From Tritonibacter horizontis (GTDB taxonomy: Bacteria; Pseudomonadota; Alphaproteobacteria; Rhodobacterales; Rhodobacteraceae): 64,000 nt of DNA. This document shows positions 55,675 through 64,000 of this stretch, piece after piece (the first letter of the stretch is position 1; each line of letters opens with the position of its first letter). The stretch lies in contig NZ_LPUY01000088.1 of assembly GCF_001518015.1 (NCBI RefSeq), forward strand, positions 1 to 64,000. Reading direction: 5' to 3'. The position numbers and the translations under genes are program-made. The notes under the pieces are model-generated. The model made no database searches, was not told the origin of the DNA, and worked only from the letters and a program-made list of their open reading frames with translations.

Positions 55675-56378
55675 TTCACCCGCGCAGCCGCCAGAACAGC
55701 GCCATAAGGCCATTCCTGAACCAGCACAGCTGCCGGCATGTCGTCCGGCAGGGTGACCGTCATATCAAACGGCGTCGTACCATCCCAATCGGACAGAACC
55801 TCGTGGCTGGCGACCACATTGGCGTAATCCAGCGTATGGCCCGCCAATTCGCCTCGTTTGATCGCAACCCGGCGCAGGGGCATATAGCGGACCAGCTGGA
55901 CGCGCAACGCCTCGGCTCGCTGCGGCTGGAGCGCGGGCATCGACACCGACAATTCCGTCCCCGACAGTCGAACCGCGATGTCGACCTTGGCGGCATGGCC
56001 CAGATAGCGTTCCATCACCTCGGCGACTTGCATCGCATCGGCGCCCACCACATCCTCCTGCCCCATGATGATCATCTGCGGCGTGTAGATCATGTTGCGC
56101 CCCGCCACATGGGCATATCCCCGCTGACGGTCAGTGTGATCGGGGTCCGCGAATTGATCCGTCCAGCCGATATAATCCCAGTAATCGACGTGATAGGCCA
56201 AGGGCAGAATGTCGTCCCGCTGCGCCATCCGCTGCAGCAACGCATCCGCCGGAGGACAGGACGAACAGCCCTGCGAGGTGTAGAGTTCCACCACCACCGG
56301 CGACGGATCCGCAGCAAGAGGCTGAGAAACTGCGCAAAGCGACGCAAAAAACAATGTGGGAAGCGAAATAAAACGCAT
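55671..56378 (-). CDS. DUF1223 thioredoxin-like secreted protein
   Basis: 235 residues with a signal peptide (ends near residue 22) and a thioredoxin-like domain with the CxxC pair Cys38/Cys41 (TSQGCSSCPPAD), then HVDYWDYIGWTDQF, characteristic of DUF1223. It is presumably a periplasmic thiol-redox protein. The ribosome-binding site is weak. Alphaproteobacteria often carry this family near acnA or ccm genes, as here. Confidence 0.9.
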   Translation of the reverse strand: MRFISLPTLFFASLCAVSQPLAADPSPVVVELYTSQGCSSCPPADALLQRMAQRDDILPLAYHVDYWDYIGWTDQFADPDHTDRQRGYAHVAGRNMIYTPQMIIMGQEDVVGADAMQVAEVMERYLGHAAKVDIAVRLSGTELSVSMPALQPQRAEALRVQLVRYMPLRRVAIKRGELAGHTLDYANVVASHEVLSDWDGTTPFDMTVTLPDDMPAAVLVQEWPYGAVLAAARVN

Positions 56379-56597
56379 GAGTCGCCCGTCCGGTTGTTAG
56401 GGTTACGGGTGTAGGCGGCCCGCTCAGCGATGGCCAATCAATCATTCTTGAGAGGTGTGACAGCAAAAACCGCCAAAACTGTGTACGATTGCATACAAAT
56501 TATCAGGCAACCTCGTTTCTTCTATTGAATGAGGCGACTGCATGATGCAGATAAGCCGCAGCGAAGTCCCTATTTGTCACTCATGAGGGAGGCCAAC

Positions 56598-59345
56598 ATG
56601 CCTATCACCGTCGGACAGGACTCTGCCAAAACACGCAAATCGCTCAGCGTGAATGGCAAGTCGATTTCCTATTACTCGATCCCCGCCGCCACCCAAGCCG
56701 GTCTTGGTGATTTCTCCAAACTTCCGGCGGCCCTCAAGGTTGTGCTGGAAAACCTCCTCCGCTTCGAGGATGGCGGCTTCTCCGTCTCCACGGACGACAT
56801 CAAGGCCTTTGGCGAATGGGCTGCAAAAGGCGGCAAGAACCCGCGCGAGATCGCCTATCGCCCAGCCCGTGTGCTGATGCAGGACTTCACCGGCGTGCCT
56901 GCCGTGGTCGATCTGGCCGCCATGCGCGACGGCATCAAGAACCTTGGCGGCGATGCCAACAAGATCAACCCGCTGGTGCCTGTCGACCTCGTGATCGACC
57001 ACTCCGTGATGATCGACGAATTCGGCAACCCGCGCGCGTTCCAGATGAACGTGGACCGCGAGTATGAGCGCAACATGGAGCGCTATACCTTCCTGAAATG
57101 GGGTCAGACCGCATTTGACAACTTCCGCGTTGTGCCCCCCGGCACCGGCATCTGCCACCAGGTGAACCTGGAGTATCTGGCACAGACCGTCTGGACCGAT
57201 ACCGACCAGAACGGCGAGGAAGTGGCCTATCCCGATACGCTTGTCGGCACCGACAGCCACACCACCATGGTCAACGGCGCCGCCGTTCTGGGCTGGGGCG
57301 TGGGCGGCATCGAAGCCGAAGCGGCCATGCTCGGCCAGCCGATCTCCATGCTGATCCCCGAGGTTGTCGGGTTTGAGCTGACCGGCGCGATGATGGAAGG
57401 CACCACCGGCACCGACCTGGTGCTGAAGGTCGTCGAAATGCTGCGCGAGCTGGGCGTTGTTGGCAAATTCGTCGAATTCTACGGCTCTGGCCTCGACAAG
57501 CTGCCGCTGGCGGACCGGGCGACCATCGCCAACATGGCACCGGAATACGGCGCGACCTGTGGTTTCTTCCCGATTGATGCGGAAACCATCCGCTATCTGG
57601 AAAACACCGGCCGCGACAAGGACCGGATTGCCCTGGTCGAGGCCTACGCCAAGGAAAACGGTTTCTGGCGGGACGAGACCTATGCGCCGATCTATACCGA
57701 GACCCTGAGCCTCGATATGGGCACCATCGTGCCTGCGATCTCTGGCCCCAAGCGTCCGCAGGACTACGTGGCGCTGGACGCCGCCGCGCCCGCGTTCAAA
57801 AAGGTGGTCTCCAACTATCGCGGTGTCGATGCCTCGGCCGATGCCAGCGACATGGCGGCAGAGGGTCCGGCACCGACCGCGCCGATTGATCCGCGCAAGT
57901 CCCACCCGGTTGCAGGCGAAGACTACCAACTGCACGACGGCTCTGTTGTGATCGCCTCGATCACCTCCTGCACCAACACCTCGAACCCCTATGTGATGAT
58001 CGGGGCCGGGCTGGTGGCGAAAAAGGCGCATGAACGTGGCCTGACCCGCAAGCCTTGGGTGAAAACCTCGCTTGCGCCAGGCTCGCAGGTTGTTTCCGCC
58101 TATCTGGAGGCCGCCGGTCTGCAAGAGCATCTCGACGCGATTGGCTTCAACCTCGTTGGCTATGGCTGCACCACCTGTATCGGCAACTCCGGTCCGATCC
58201 AGAAAGAACTGTCCGAAGCCATTGCCGAAGGCGATCTGGTCGCAACCTCGGTCCTGTCCGGCAACCGCAACTTTGAGGGTCGTATCTCTCCGGATGTGCG
58301 CGCCAACTATCTGGCCTCGCCGCCGCTGGTCGTGGCCTATGCGCTGGCCGGCGACATGAATGTCGATCTGACCAACGACCCGCTGGGTCAGGACCAGGAC
58401 GGCAACGATGTCTATCTGAAAGACATCTGGCCGACGACACAAGAAGTCGCGGATCTGGTCCAGGAAACCGTCACCCGTGACGCCTTCCTGACCAAATACG
58501 CCGACGTGTTCAAAGGCGACGAAAAATGGCAGGGCGTGGATGTTCCGGATCAGGAAACCTACGACTGGCCCGCGACCTCGACCTACATCCAGAACCCGCC
58601 CTATTTCCAGGGCATGGCGGCGGAACCCGGCACCATCAAGGATGTGGTTGGCGCCAAAACGCTGTTGATCCTGGGTGACATGATCACCACCGACCACATC
58701 TCACCGGCCGGTTCCTTTGCCACCACCACGCCAGCGGGCGAATATCTGCTGGATCGTCAGGTGCAACCGCGGGAGTTCAACTCCTACGGATCGCGCCGGG
58801 GCAACCACGAGATCATGATGCGCGGCACCTTTGCCAACATTCGGATCAAGAACGAGATGCTCGACGGTGTCGAAGGCGGCTACACCAAAGGCCCCGATGG
58901 CAAGCAGACTTCGGTCTTTGATGCGTCGATGGCCTATCAGGAAGCAGGCACGCCGCTGGTCATCTTCGGTGGCGAGCAATATGGCGCCGGCTCCTCCCGC
59001 GACTGGGCGGCCAAGGGCACGGCCCTGCTCGGTGTCAAAGCGGTCATCGCCGAAAGCTTTGAGCGTATCCACCGCTCCAACCTGGTTGGCATGGGCGTCA
59101 TCCCGTTCGAGTTTACCGGCGGCGACACCCGTAAATCGCTCGGCCTGACCGGCGATGAAACCGTGGATATCAAAGGCTTGGAAAGCGTCACGCCGCTGCA
59201 AGAAGTCACCTGTGACATCACCTATGCAGATGGCAGCAGCAAATCCATCACGCTCAAGTGCCGGATCGATACAGCCCCCGAAATCGAGTACATCGAAAAC
59301 GGCGGCGTCCTGCACTACGTGTTACGCAAGCTTGCCAAAAGCTGA
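56598..59345 (+). CDS. acnA: Aconitate hydratase A
   Basis: 915 residues; interconverts citrate and isocitrate in the TCA cycle with a [4Fe-4S] cluster. Cluster cysteines lie in ITSCTNTSNP and GYGCTTCIGN; GTDSHTTMVNG and GSSRDWAAKG are further signatures. The ATG at 56598 has GGGAGG 6 nt upstream and gives MPITVGQDSA; an in-frame ATG 69 nt upstream is not used. An imperfect dyad, TGTGTACG-AT-TGCATACA, lies about 115 nt upstream. Confidence 0.97.
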   Translation: MPITVGQDSAKTRKSLSVNGKSISYYSIPAATQAGLGDFSKLPAALKVVLENLLRFEDGGFSVSTDDIKAFGEWAAKGGKNPREIAYRPARVLMQDFTGVPAVVDLAAMRDGIKNLGGDANKINPLVPVDLVIDHSVMIDEFGNPRAFQMNVDREYERNMERYTFLKWGQTAFDNFRVVPPGTGICHQVNLEYLAQTVWTDTDQNGEEVAYPDTLVGTDSHTTMVNGAAVLGWGVGGIEAEAAMLGQPISMLIPEVVGFELTGAMMEGTTGTDLVLKVVEMLRELGVVGKFVEFYGSGLDKLPLADRATIANMAPEYGATCGFFPIDAETIRYLENTGRDKDRIALVEAYAKENGFWRDETYAPIYTETLSLDMGTIVPAISGPKRPQDYVALDAAAPAFKKVVSNYRGVDASADASDMAAEGPAPTAPIDPRKSHPVAGEDYQLHDGSVVIASITSCTNTSNPYVMIGAGLVAKKAHERGLTRKPWVKTSLAPGSQVVSAYLEAAGLQEHLDAIGFNLVGYGCTTCIGNSGPIQKELSEAIAEGDLVATSVLSGNRNFEGRISPDVRANYLASPPLVVAYALAGDMNVDLTNDPLGQDQDGNDVYLKDIWPTTQEVADLVQETVTRDAFLTKYADVFKGDEKWQGVDVPDQETYDWPATSTYIQNPPYFQGMAAEPGTIKDVVGAKTLLILGDMITTDHISPAGSFATTTPAGEYLLDRQVQPREFNSYGSRRGNHEIMMRGTFANIRIKNEMLDGVEGGYTKGPDGKQTSVFDASMAYQEAGTPLVIFGGEQYGAGSSRDWAAKGTALLGVKAVIAESFERIHRSNLVGMGVIPFEFTGGDTRKSLGLTGDETVDIKGLESVTPLQEVTCDITYADGSSKSITLKCRIDTAPEIEYIENGGVLHYVLRKLAKS

Positions 59346-59368
59346 TCTGCGCTCCATTGAACTCTGGA

Positions 59369-59398
59369 AAAAGGGCGGCAAAAATGCCGCCCTTTTTT
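59369..59398 (+). terminator. Terminator of acnA
   Basis: AAGGGCGGCA (59371-59380) pairs perfectly with TGCCGCCCTT (59385-59394), loop AAAA, then T4. Confidence 0.93.
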
Positions 59399-59483
59399 GT
59401 ATTCTTCACGCTAGTGACACAAAGGTAAGAGTTTCGGCCCATAATCCAACCATGTGATGCAAATTGCAAAGTTAGGTCGAGAC

Positions 59484-59828
59484 ATGATTGCCATCGTTAC
59501 CAAGTACCCTGCCCGTCGAGAAAAATTTGACGACCTGCTCGCCTTTGTCACCAACCTTGTGAAAGACAAAGACAAGATTCGCATCGGCTGTTCGGAATCA
59601 CATCTATACGCCTCGCCAAACCGGGACGAAATTCAGGTTGCCAGCATCTGGGAAAGCCTGGAGTATTACGAACGCTACGTGGACGAGCTTGTGTCCCGAT
59701 TTGCCGTCCTCGACCTGCAATCAGAGCTTCTTCGCGATGAGGTTCGCATCGAAGTCTACGACACGCTGGACGCTGGAATGATCAATCAGGTTCCGCTGCG
59801 GTCGGAACGGCATCAGCCGCACGCATAG
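59484..59828 (+). CDS. ABM-like small protein
   Basis: 114 residues resembling the dimeric ferredoxin-like antibiotic-biosynthesis-monooxygenase (ABM) fold: MIAIVTKYPARREKFDDLL, then IGCSESHLYASPNRDEI and ASIWESLEYYERYV. The ATG at 59484 has AGG 7 nt upstream and starts the first strand; an earlier ATG at 59454 has no ribosome-binding site. The assignment is from pattern only. Confidence 0.65.
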   Translation: MIAIVTKYPARREKFDDLLAFVTNLVKDKDKIRIGCSESHLYASPNRDEIQVASIWESLEYYERYVDELVSRFAVLDLQSELLRDEVRIEVYDTLDAGMINQVPLRSERHQPHA

Positions 59829-60044
59829 TCACACCACGATGCAGCCTCGGTCCGTGGGGCCGACATTCTGTTGCGCCTCACCGGTCCACAGGCTGCTGAT
59901 CCAGACGCAGTGTGTCTCGTGGCGTGTGGTTCGTGCAGGAAGATCCCATGATCCGTCCCGATGTGCTGACTGTATCCGGTGGCGACCGCCTGCAATCCGT
60001 TCACCGCACAGGAGCGCTCAGGGCGCGCGCGCCTGCACACGAGG

Positions 60045-60587
60045 TCACTCCGCTGTGGCGGCCTTTTCCAGCGCCGGGCGAATGGTGCTTTCCAAGACAC
60101 GCGCGGTGATCGGTCCGGCGAACCGCAGAACGATTTTTCCGGCGCCATCAATCACATAGGTTTCCGGCACGCCGTACAGCCCCCAATCCAGCGCCATCCG
60201 GCCACTGGCATCCTGGCCGATCGCAGCATAGGGGTCCCCCAGTTCCGCAAGAAAACTCTCCGCGTTGCGGAGCTGGTCCTTGTAGTTGACCCCATAGATC
60301 GGCAGGCCTTCGGCGGCGAGGGCCTCCAGACTGGGGTGTTCTGCGCGACAGGGCCCGCACCAGCTGGCCCAGTAGTTCACCAACTTGACCTCTCCGTCAC
60401 GCAGGGTGGCATCGTCAAAGCTGGCCTTGCCGGGAAAATCGGTCAGCACCACGGGCGGCGCGCCTGCGCCCTCCCGCGCCGAGGGCAGGCTTTCGGGGTC
60501 GTCACGCCCCATGCCAACCAGCGCGAGGCCAACAAAACTGGCAAAAACCACCAAAGGGATCGCCATCACGGGGGAGATTTTAGCCAT
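60045..60587 (-). CDS. ccmG: Cytochrome c biogenesis thiol reductase CcmG/DsbE
   Basis: 180 residues: one N-terminal membrane anchor (~7-25) and a periplasmic thioredoxin domain with Cys77/Cys80 (WASWCGPCRAEHP) and YGVPETYVID, the cis-Pro/Glu region typical of CcmG. It reduces apocytochrome c before haem attachment. Its ATG lies 8 nt inside ccmD, with AGGA 9 nt upstream. Last gene of the ccmABCDG run. Confidence 0.95.
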   Translation of the reverse strand: MAKISPVMAIPLVVFASFVGLALVGMGRDDPESLPSAREGAGAPPVVLTDFPGKASFDDATLRDGEVKLVNYWASWCGPCRAEHPSLEALAAEGLPIYGVNYKDQLRNAESFLAELGDPYAAIGQDASGRMALDWGLYGVPETYVIDGAGKIVLRFAGPITARVLESTIRPALEKAATAE

Positions 60588-60735
60588 TGCGTTCAATCCT
60601 GTGTTCGACTTCGCGCAAACGCGCCCGTATTTTCGCGCCCCGCCGCAAAGTGAGGACCAACAGCCCCAACAGCAACAGCAGCGACACCCCATAGGCGGAG
60701 AGAACCGTATCGGTGTATTTTCCCAGATCAGGCAT
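60580..60735 (-). CDS. ccmD: Haem exporter protein CcmD
   Basis: A 51-residue single-pass membrane protein, too short for most gene finders: MPDLGKYTDTVLSAYGVSLL, then a Leu-rich helix and a basic cytoplasmic tail. It overlaps the ccmC stop by 8 nt and the ccmG start by 8 nt. Size, topology and position between ccmC and ccmG are those of CcmD, which helps CcmA-B-C release haem-loaded CcmE. Confidence 0.88.
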   Translation of the reverse strand: MPDLGKYTDTVLSAYGVSLLLLLGLLVLTLRRGAKIRARLREVEHRIERNG

Positions 60736-61465
60736 CTGCGGCCATCCTCTCGCGTGCGATCAGCGCCGCCATGCGCCGGGCGCGAATTTCGGTACCAGTG
60801 CGATAAAACACCAGCGCCACAAAAAACACTGCGAACCCGGCCATGCAGGCATAGAGCGGATAGGCAAAGACATCCGCCACGTTTTCCTCCTTGTCCAGCG
60901 ACAGAGAAGCCCCCTGGTGCAGCCCCTGGTTCCAGAAATTCACCGCATAGCGCGACAGCACCGCAAAAACGGACCCCACCAGACAGAGGATCGCGGTCAG
61001 ATCCGCCGCCGTGTCCGGGTTATCTATGGCTTCCCACAGGGCGATATAGCCAAGGTAGAAAAGGAACAGCACCAGGAATGAGGTCAGCCTCGGGTCCCAG
61101 GCCCACCAGGTGCCCCACATCGGCTGCCCCCAGATCGCCCCGGTCACCAACGCGATCAGCGTCATCACAATCCCCACCGGGGCGGCGGCACGGGCGGCCA
61201 GGGCGCTGACGTGATGGCGCCGGATCACCCAGATCAGCGAGGCCACAAGCATCATGAACCAGGCGTTGATTGCCATCAGGGCCGCAGGCACATGCAGATA
61301 GATGATCTTTACCGTGGCACCCTGACGATAATCGTCGGGCGTGAAGAAAAAACCCCAGATCAGCCCGCCCAGCATCAAAACGGCCGACAGCCCCCAGAGC
61401 GGCGGCAACAGCCGTTCGCTGGTGGTCAGGAACTTTTTCGGATTGGCATATTCCCAGATCGACAT
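60728..61465 (-). CDS. ccmC: Haem handling protein CcmC
   Basis: 245 residues with six transmembrane helices. The WWD domain is WGTWWAWDPRLTS, and the flanking periplasmic histidines lie in IIYLHVPAA and NQGLHQGASL. It loads haem onto CcmE. The ribosome-binding site is distant (AGGAG 13 nt before the ATG). Confidence 0.97.
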   Translation of the reverse strand: MSIWEYANPKKFLTTSERLLPPLWGLSAVLMLGGLIWGFFFTPDDYRQGATVKIIYLHVPAALMAINAWFMMLVASLIWVIRRHHVSALAARAAAPVGIVMTLIALVTGAIWGQPMWGTWWAWDPRLTSFLVLFLFYLGYIALWEAIDNPDTAADLTAILCLVGSVFAVLSRYAVNFWNQGLHQGASLSLDKEENVADVFAYPLYACMAGFAVFFVALVFYRTGTEIRARRMAALIARERMAADA

Positions 61466-61509
61466 GAGGGCTATCTAGCTCCTGTTTGGAGGCATCGCAA
61501 TCACCTCGG

Positions 61510-62166
61510 CTAGCGCAAATTGACGCGCAGCACGGCGGCAGACGCAAAGGGCATCAGGGCGATGGTGCCAAGGGTGAGGCCCGCCAGCATCAACAGTGGT
61601 GCCTCCAGCGGCAAATGGCTGGCACCGCGCCGCGCCACCTCGGCCCCAAAGATCAAGACCGGCACATAGAGGGGCATCACCAGGAGAGACAACAGCAAAC
61701 CGCCGCGTTTCAATCCAACCGTCAGCGCGGCACCAAACGTGCCGATGACCGACAAGGCCGGGGTGCCGATCAGCAGCGAGAGGGTGATCCATAGATAGCC
61801 GGGCGCTGGCAAATTCAGCAGGACCCCAAGCAAAGGCGCGGCCAGAACCAGCGGCAGCCCCGTCGTCAGCCAATGGGCCAAGGCCTTGATCGAAACAACA
61901 GCTTCCAGCGGCACCGGCGCGGTGGCCAGCAGATCCAGCGAGCCATCTTCCCAATCCAGCGCCAAAACCCGGTCGAGTGACAACAGACAGGCCAGCAACG
62001 CTCCGAGCCACAGCACCCCCGGAGCGATCACCGCCAGGGTTTCCGGGGTCGGACCGACCGAGAACGGGACCATCACCGTGACGATCAAAAAGAAGGCCAG
62101 CCCAAGGCCAAAGCCACCGCCAGCGCGCAAGGCCAGCCGTAAATCCCGCAGCAGCAGCGCGCTCAC
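61510..62166 (-). CDS. ccmB: Haem exporter permease CcmB
   Basis: 218 residues, six hydrophobic segments; [13 protein letters not shown] and [12 protein letters not shown]-like loops match CcmB. Start is GTG at 62166, overlapping the ccmA stop (GTGA). With CcmA it forms the ABC unit that uses ATP to free holo-CcmE. Confidence 0.95.
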   Translation of the reverse strand: MSALLLRDLRLALRAGGGFGLGLAFFLIVTVMVPFSVGPTPETLAVIAPGVLWLGALLACLLSLDRVLALDWEDGSLDLLATAPVPLEAVVSIKALAHWLTTGLPLVLAAPLLGVLLNLPAPGYLWITLSLLIGTPALSVIGTFGAALTVGLKRGGLLLSLLVMPLYVPVLIFGAEVARRGASHLPLEAPLLMLAGLTLGTIALMPFASAAVLRVNLR

Positions 62167-62774
62167 AGAAATCCCCCCTCGTCGGCGACATAGGCCGCTG
62201 AAGTCGCCCGGAACGGGGCCAGATCCAACACGCGGCCCGCCACCCCAAGGTCGATATGGGTCGCCATGATCGCGGCGCCGCCGCTGTTCAGATGGCCCTG
62301 AACCATGGCGGCAAACAGCGCCACCGAGGTGCCATCAAGGCTGACGGTCGGTTCATCAAGCACCCAGACCCGCCGCCCTGTCACCATCAACCGGGCCAGG
62401 GACAGCCGTCGTTTCTGCCCGGCCGACAGCCCGCCCGCCGGACGGTCCCGCAACGCCTGCAGGTCCAAGGCCGCGAGCGCAGGCGTGATGGTGACCACGC
62501 CAAAGACCTTTGCCCAGAACTGAAGGTTCTCTGCCACTGTCAGGGTCGGCTTGAGACCATCCGCATGGGCCCCATAGGCGATTTCGTCCAGGTCGCAGAT
62601 AAGCTCGCCGTGCAGCGGTGGCTGAAGGCCTGCCAGTGTCCGCAACAGCGTGGTCTTGCCGCTGCCATTTGGGCCGCGCAGGATCAGGGCCTCACCCGCG
62701 CCAAGCGTGAAGGACAGGCCCGTCAAAACCGGCAGGCCGCCGCGGCTTACGCCCAGATCCCTGGCTTCTATCAT
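62163..62774 (-). CDS. ccmA: Haem exporter ATPase CcmA
   Basis: 203 residues, ABC ATPase. Walker [12 protein letters not shown], signature [14 protein letters not shown] and Walker [13 protein letters not shown] are intact. GGAGG lies 4 nt before the ATG. First gene of the ccm run; an Mth938-like gene lies 129 nt upstream on the same strand. Confidence 0.96.
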   Translation of the reverse strand: MIEARDLGVSRGGLPVLTGLSFTLGAGEALILRGPNGSGKTTLLRTLAGLQPPLHGELICDLDEIAYGAHADGLKPTLTVAENLQFWAKVFGVVTITPALAALDLQALRDRPAGGLSAGQKRRLSLARLMVTGRRVWVLDEPTVSLDGTSVALFAAMVQGHLNSGGAAIMATHIDLGVAGRVLDLAPFRATSAAYVADEGGFL

Positions 62775-62903
62775 CCTGCCTCCGAAATGCGGTCGAACGT
62801 GTTTAGCGCGTTGTCTCGACAGTTGAAACGGCGCATTTGTCCGATCCCGACCGGTGCGATCTCAGGCTCTGACCTGCATCGGTCAAACACCGCAAGACTG
62901 CGC

Positions 62904-63257
62904 TCAGACCGGCAAAGCCGCCAACGCGATACGCCGGCCTTCTGAGAGCAGGACATTGTAGGTGCGGCACGCCGATGGCGAGTTCATCACCTCGACCCCG
63001 AGGCCGGCCTCTTCTAGGGCCGCGCGCAGATCGCCCGGGATATGCGCAATCTCGGCGCCGGTCCCGATGAACAGCACGTCAACCTCGCCCGCCAGCGCCA
63101 ACAAGGCCGCGCGGTCAGCATATCCGCCCCAGGGCTGCGTGCCTGTGGCACCGGTCAGGATCGCGCCTTCTTTGACGACGCCGCCAACCCGAAAAAATCC
63201 TGCGCCGTAGCCGTCGATCGGCACGGCATCGGAATACACCACCTCGTTTAGACGCAT
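62904..63257 (-). CDS. Mth938-like domain protein (DUF498)
   Basis: 117 residues of the Mth938/AAMDC family (RVGGVVKEGAILT at residues ~23-35, LFIGTGAEIAHIP, LGVEVMNSPSACRTYNVLLS). Small cytosolic proteins of unknown function, in alphaproteobacteria often next to secF or ccmA as here. The ATG at 63257 has AGGAG 7 nt upstream; the frame continues upstream without support. Confidence 0.92.
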   Translation of the reverse strand: MRLNEVVYSDAVPIDGYGAGFFRVGGVVKEGAILTGATGTQPWGGYADRAALLALAGEVDVLFIGTGAEIAHIPGDLRAALEEAGLGVEVMNSPSACRTYNVLLSEGRRIALAALPV

Positions 63258-63424
63258 GGGATTTCTCCTGTTCTGGCATGGGGCTGCACGGTTTGCACCC
63301 TGCGTATCATGCCAATTGCGCCGCCGAAACCGGCAAGTGTCGCTGCCGCGACGCTCTGTCTCAGGCGTTCTGGACCTTTTGGCAGGCAAGAGCCGGCCGC
63401 GCATTTGCCGGGTGGTTTCGACAA

Positions 63425-63456
63425 ACGAAAACAGCCGCAGCGCAGGCCACGGCTGT
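63425..63456 (-). terminator. Terminator of secF
   Basis: ACAGCCG (63431-63437) pairs with CGGCTGT (63450-63456), followed on the minus strand by T4; 24 nt after the secF stop. Confidence 0.6.
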
Positions 63457-63480
63457 GTTTCATTGCAAGCGGGTAAACCC

Positions 63481-64000
63481 TCAGGCGTCGATATTGGCGA
63501 ACTGATTGCCGGTGGTCTTGTCCGGTTTGGACCAGTCCCGCGTCACCCCAAGCCACAGCAGGATCGTCGATGCCACAAAGATCGACGAATAGGTGCCGAT
63601 CACCACGCCCCAGATCATCGCAAAGACAAACCCACGGATCACATCGCCGCCCAGCACATAAAGTGAGATCAACGCCAGAAGCGTGGTGACAGAGGTCATC
63701 ACCGTCCGGCTGAGCGTTTCGTTGATCGAGATATTGAGGACTTCGGACAGTGGTTTCTGCTTGTAGCGCCGCAGGTTCTCGCGCACCCGGTCAAAGACCA
63801 CCACCGTGTCGTTCAGCGAATAGCCGACAATGGTCAACAGGGCTGCGATGATCGCCAGATCGAATTTGATCTGCAATTCGGAAAAGACCCCGATGGTCAG
63901 GATGACATCGTGAACCAGCGCCACAACCGCCCCGAGCGCGAACTGCCATTCGAACCGCAGCCAGATATAGACCAGCACCGCGCCAATCGCGAGCACCACG
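63481..64000 (-). CDS. secF: Protein translocase subunit SecF, 3' part
   Basis: The C-terminal ~173 residues; the 5' part lies beyond the right edge. Five transmembrane segments remain, with family motifs VHDVILTIGVFS, SLNDTVVVFDRVREN and the helix around MTSVTTLLALISLYVLGGD. SecDF helps pull proteins across the inner membrane using proton motive force. Followed by a terminator and the Mth938-ccm genes. Confidence 0.97.
   Translation of the reverse strand, partial: VVLAIGAVLVYIWLRFEWQFALGAVVALVHDVILTIGVFSELQIKFDLAIIAALLTIVGYSLNDTVVVFDRVRENLRRYKQKPLSEVLNISINETLSRTVMTSVTTLLALISLYVLGGDVIRGFVFAMIWGVVIGTYSSIFVASTILLWLGVTRDWSKPDKTTGNQFANIDA

Overview
The window reads as a chromosomal segment of a Rhodobacterales alphaproteobacterium of the Roseobacter group. 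The grounds are GC-rich coding sequence, a complete Rhodobacter-type gene transfer agent (GTA) cluster, the secF / Mth938-like / ccmABCDG order, short flagellins of about 280 residues, a ribosomal protein L9 with a long acidic tail, and several Rhodobacterales-type fusion proteins. I see no integrase, insertion sequence, CRISPR array, rRNA or plasmid gene. The only RNA gene I am sure of is one tRNA-Leu(UAG). Species cannot be named from the sequence alone.

Layout. 1-785 is the 3' end of the pyruvate dehydrogenase E2 gene, convergent with cysE (serine acetyltransferase). A cold-shock gene follows. From 2321 to 16796, all on the minus strand, lies a GTA cluster in canonical order g1-g15, including the small g3.5 and g10.1 and a small tail gene coupled to g15. 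Upstream of it, also on the minus strand, is an envelope and fatty-acid block (fabD, fabG, acpP, fabF, mltG) with a divergent HisA paralogue between acpP and fabF. 23.5-27.3 kb holds a cytochrome b561-YceI fusion, a periplasmic solute-binding protein, an orphan UgpE-like permease and a stand-alone YceI protein. 27.7-29.0 kb is rpsF-rpsR-rplI. 29.1-31.1 kb is a pair of flagellin genes. 31.5-37.4 kb holds two small lipoproteins (one a lytic transglycosylase), cpdB, tig and a porin. 37.7-40.3 kb is a response regulator and a hybrid histidine kinase. Then come the tRNA, a small Hint-domain protein, glnB-glnA, a possible small RNA, a YegD-like Hsp70, an MltB-like transglycosylase and an unknown membrane protein. 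47.5-56.4 kb mixes housekeeping and redox genes: a DUF3445/HODM protein, an EEP-family protein, a Nudix protein, a hydrolase-OsmC fusion, purB, a TPR protein, fliG, an LpxL-like acyltransferase and a DUF1223 protein. 56.6-64.0 kb holds acnA, an ABM-like protein, ccmGDCBA, an Mth938-like protein and the 3' end of secF.

How the genes work together. The GTA genes form one tightly packed unit, with most neighbours overlapping by 1-8 nt. They would encode a small siphovirus-like particle that packages host DNA. The cluster is nevertheless interrupted by a terminator-like hairpin between g2 and g3 and by inverted repeats after the capsid gene, and a 19-bp dyad occurs both upstream of g1 and over the g9 ribosome-binding site. 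The ccm genes assemble c-type cytochromes in the periplasm. The fab genes, acpP, mltG and the LpxL-like enzyme serve envelope synthesis. glnB-glnA is the ammonium-assimilation pair. The flagellins and fliG are present without the rest of the flagellar genes, which must lie elsewhere.

The less ordinary items are the GTA regulatory elements, a HisA-like protein with an altered catalytic residue, a Hint domain lacking its nucleophilic cysteine, and a candidate ~112-nt small RNA between glnA and the Hsp70-like gene whose promoter carries a perfect palindrome.
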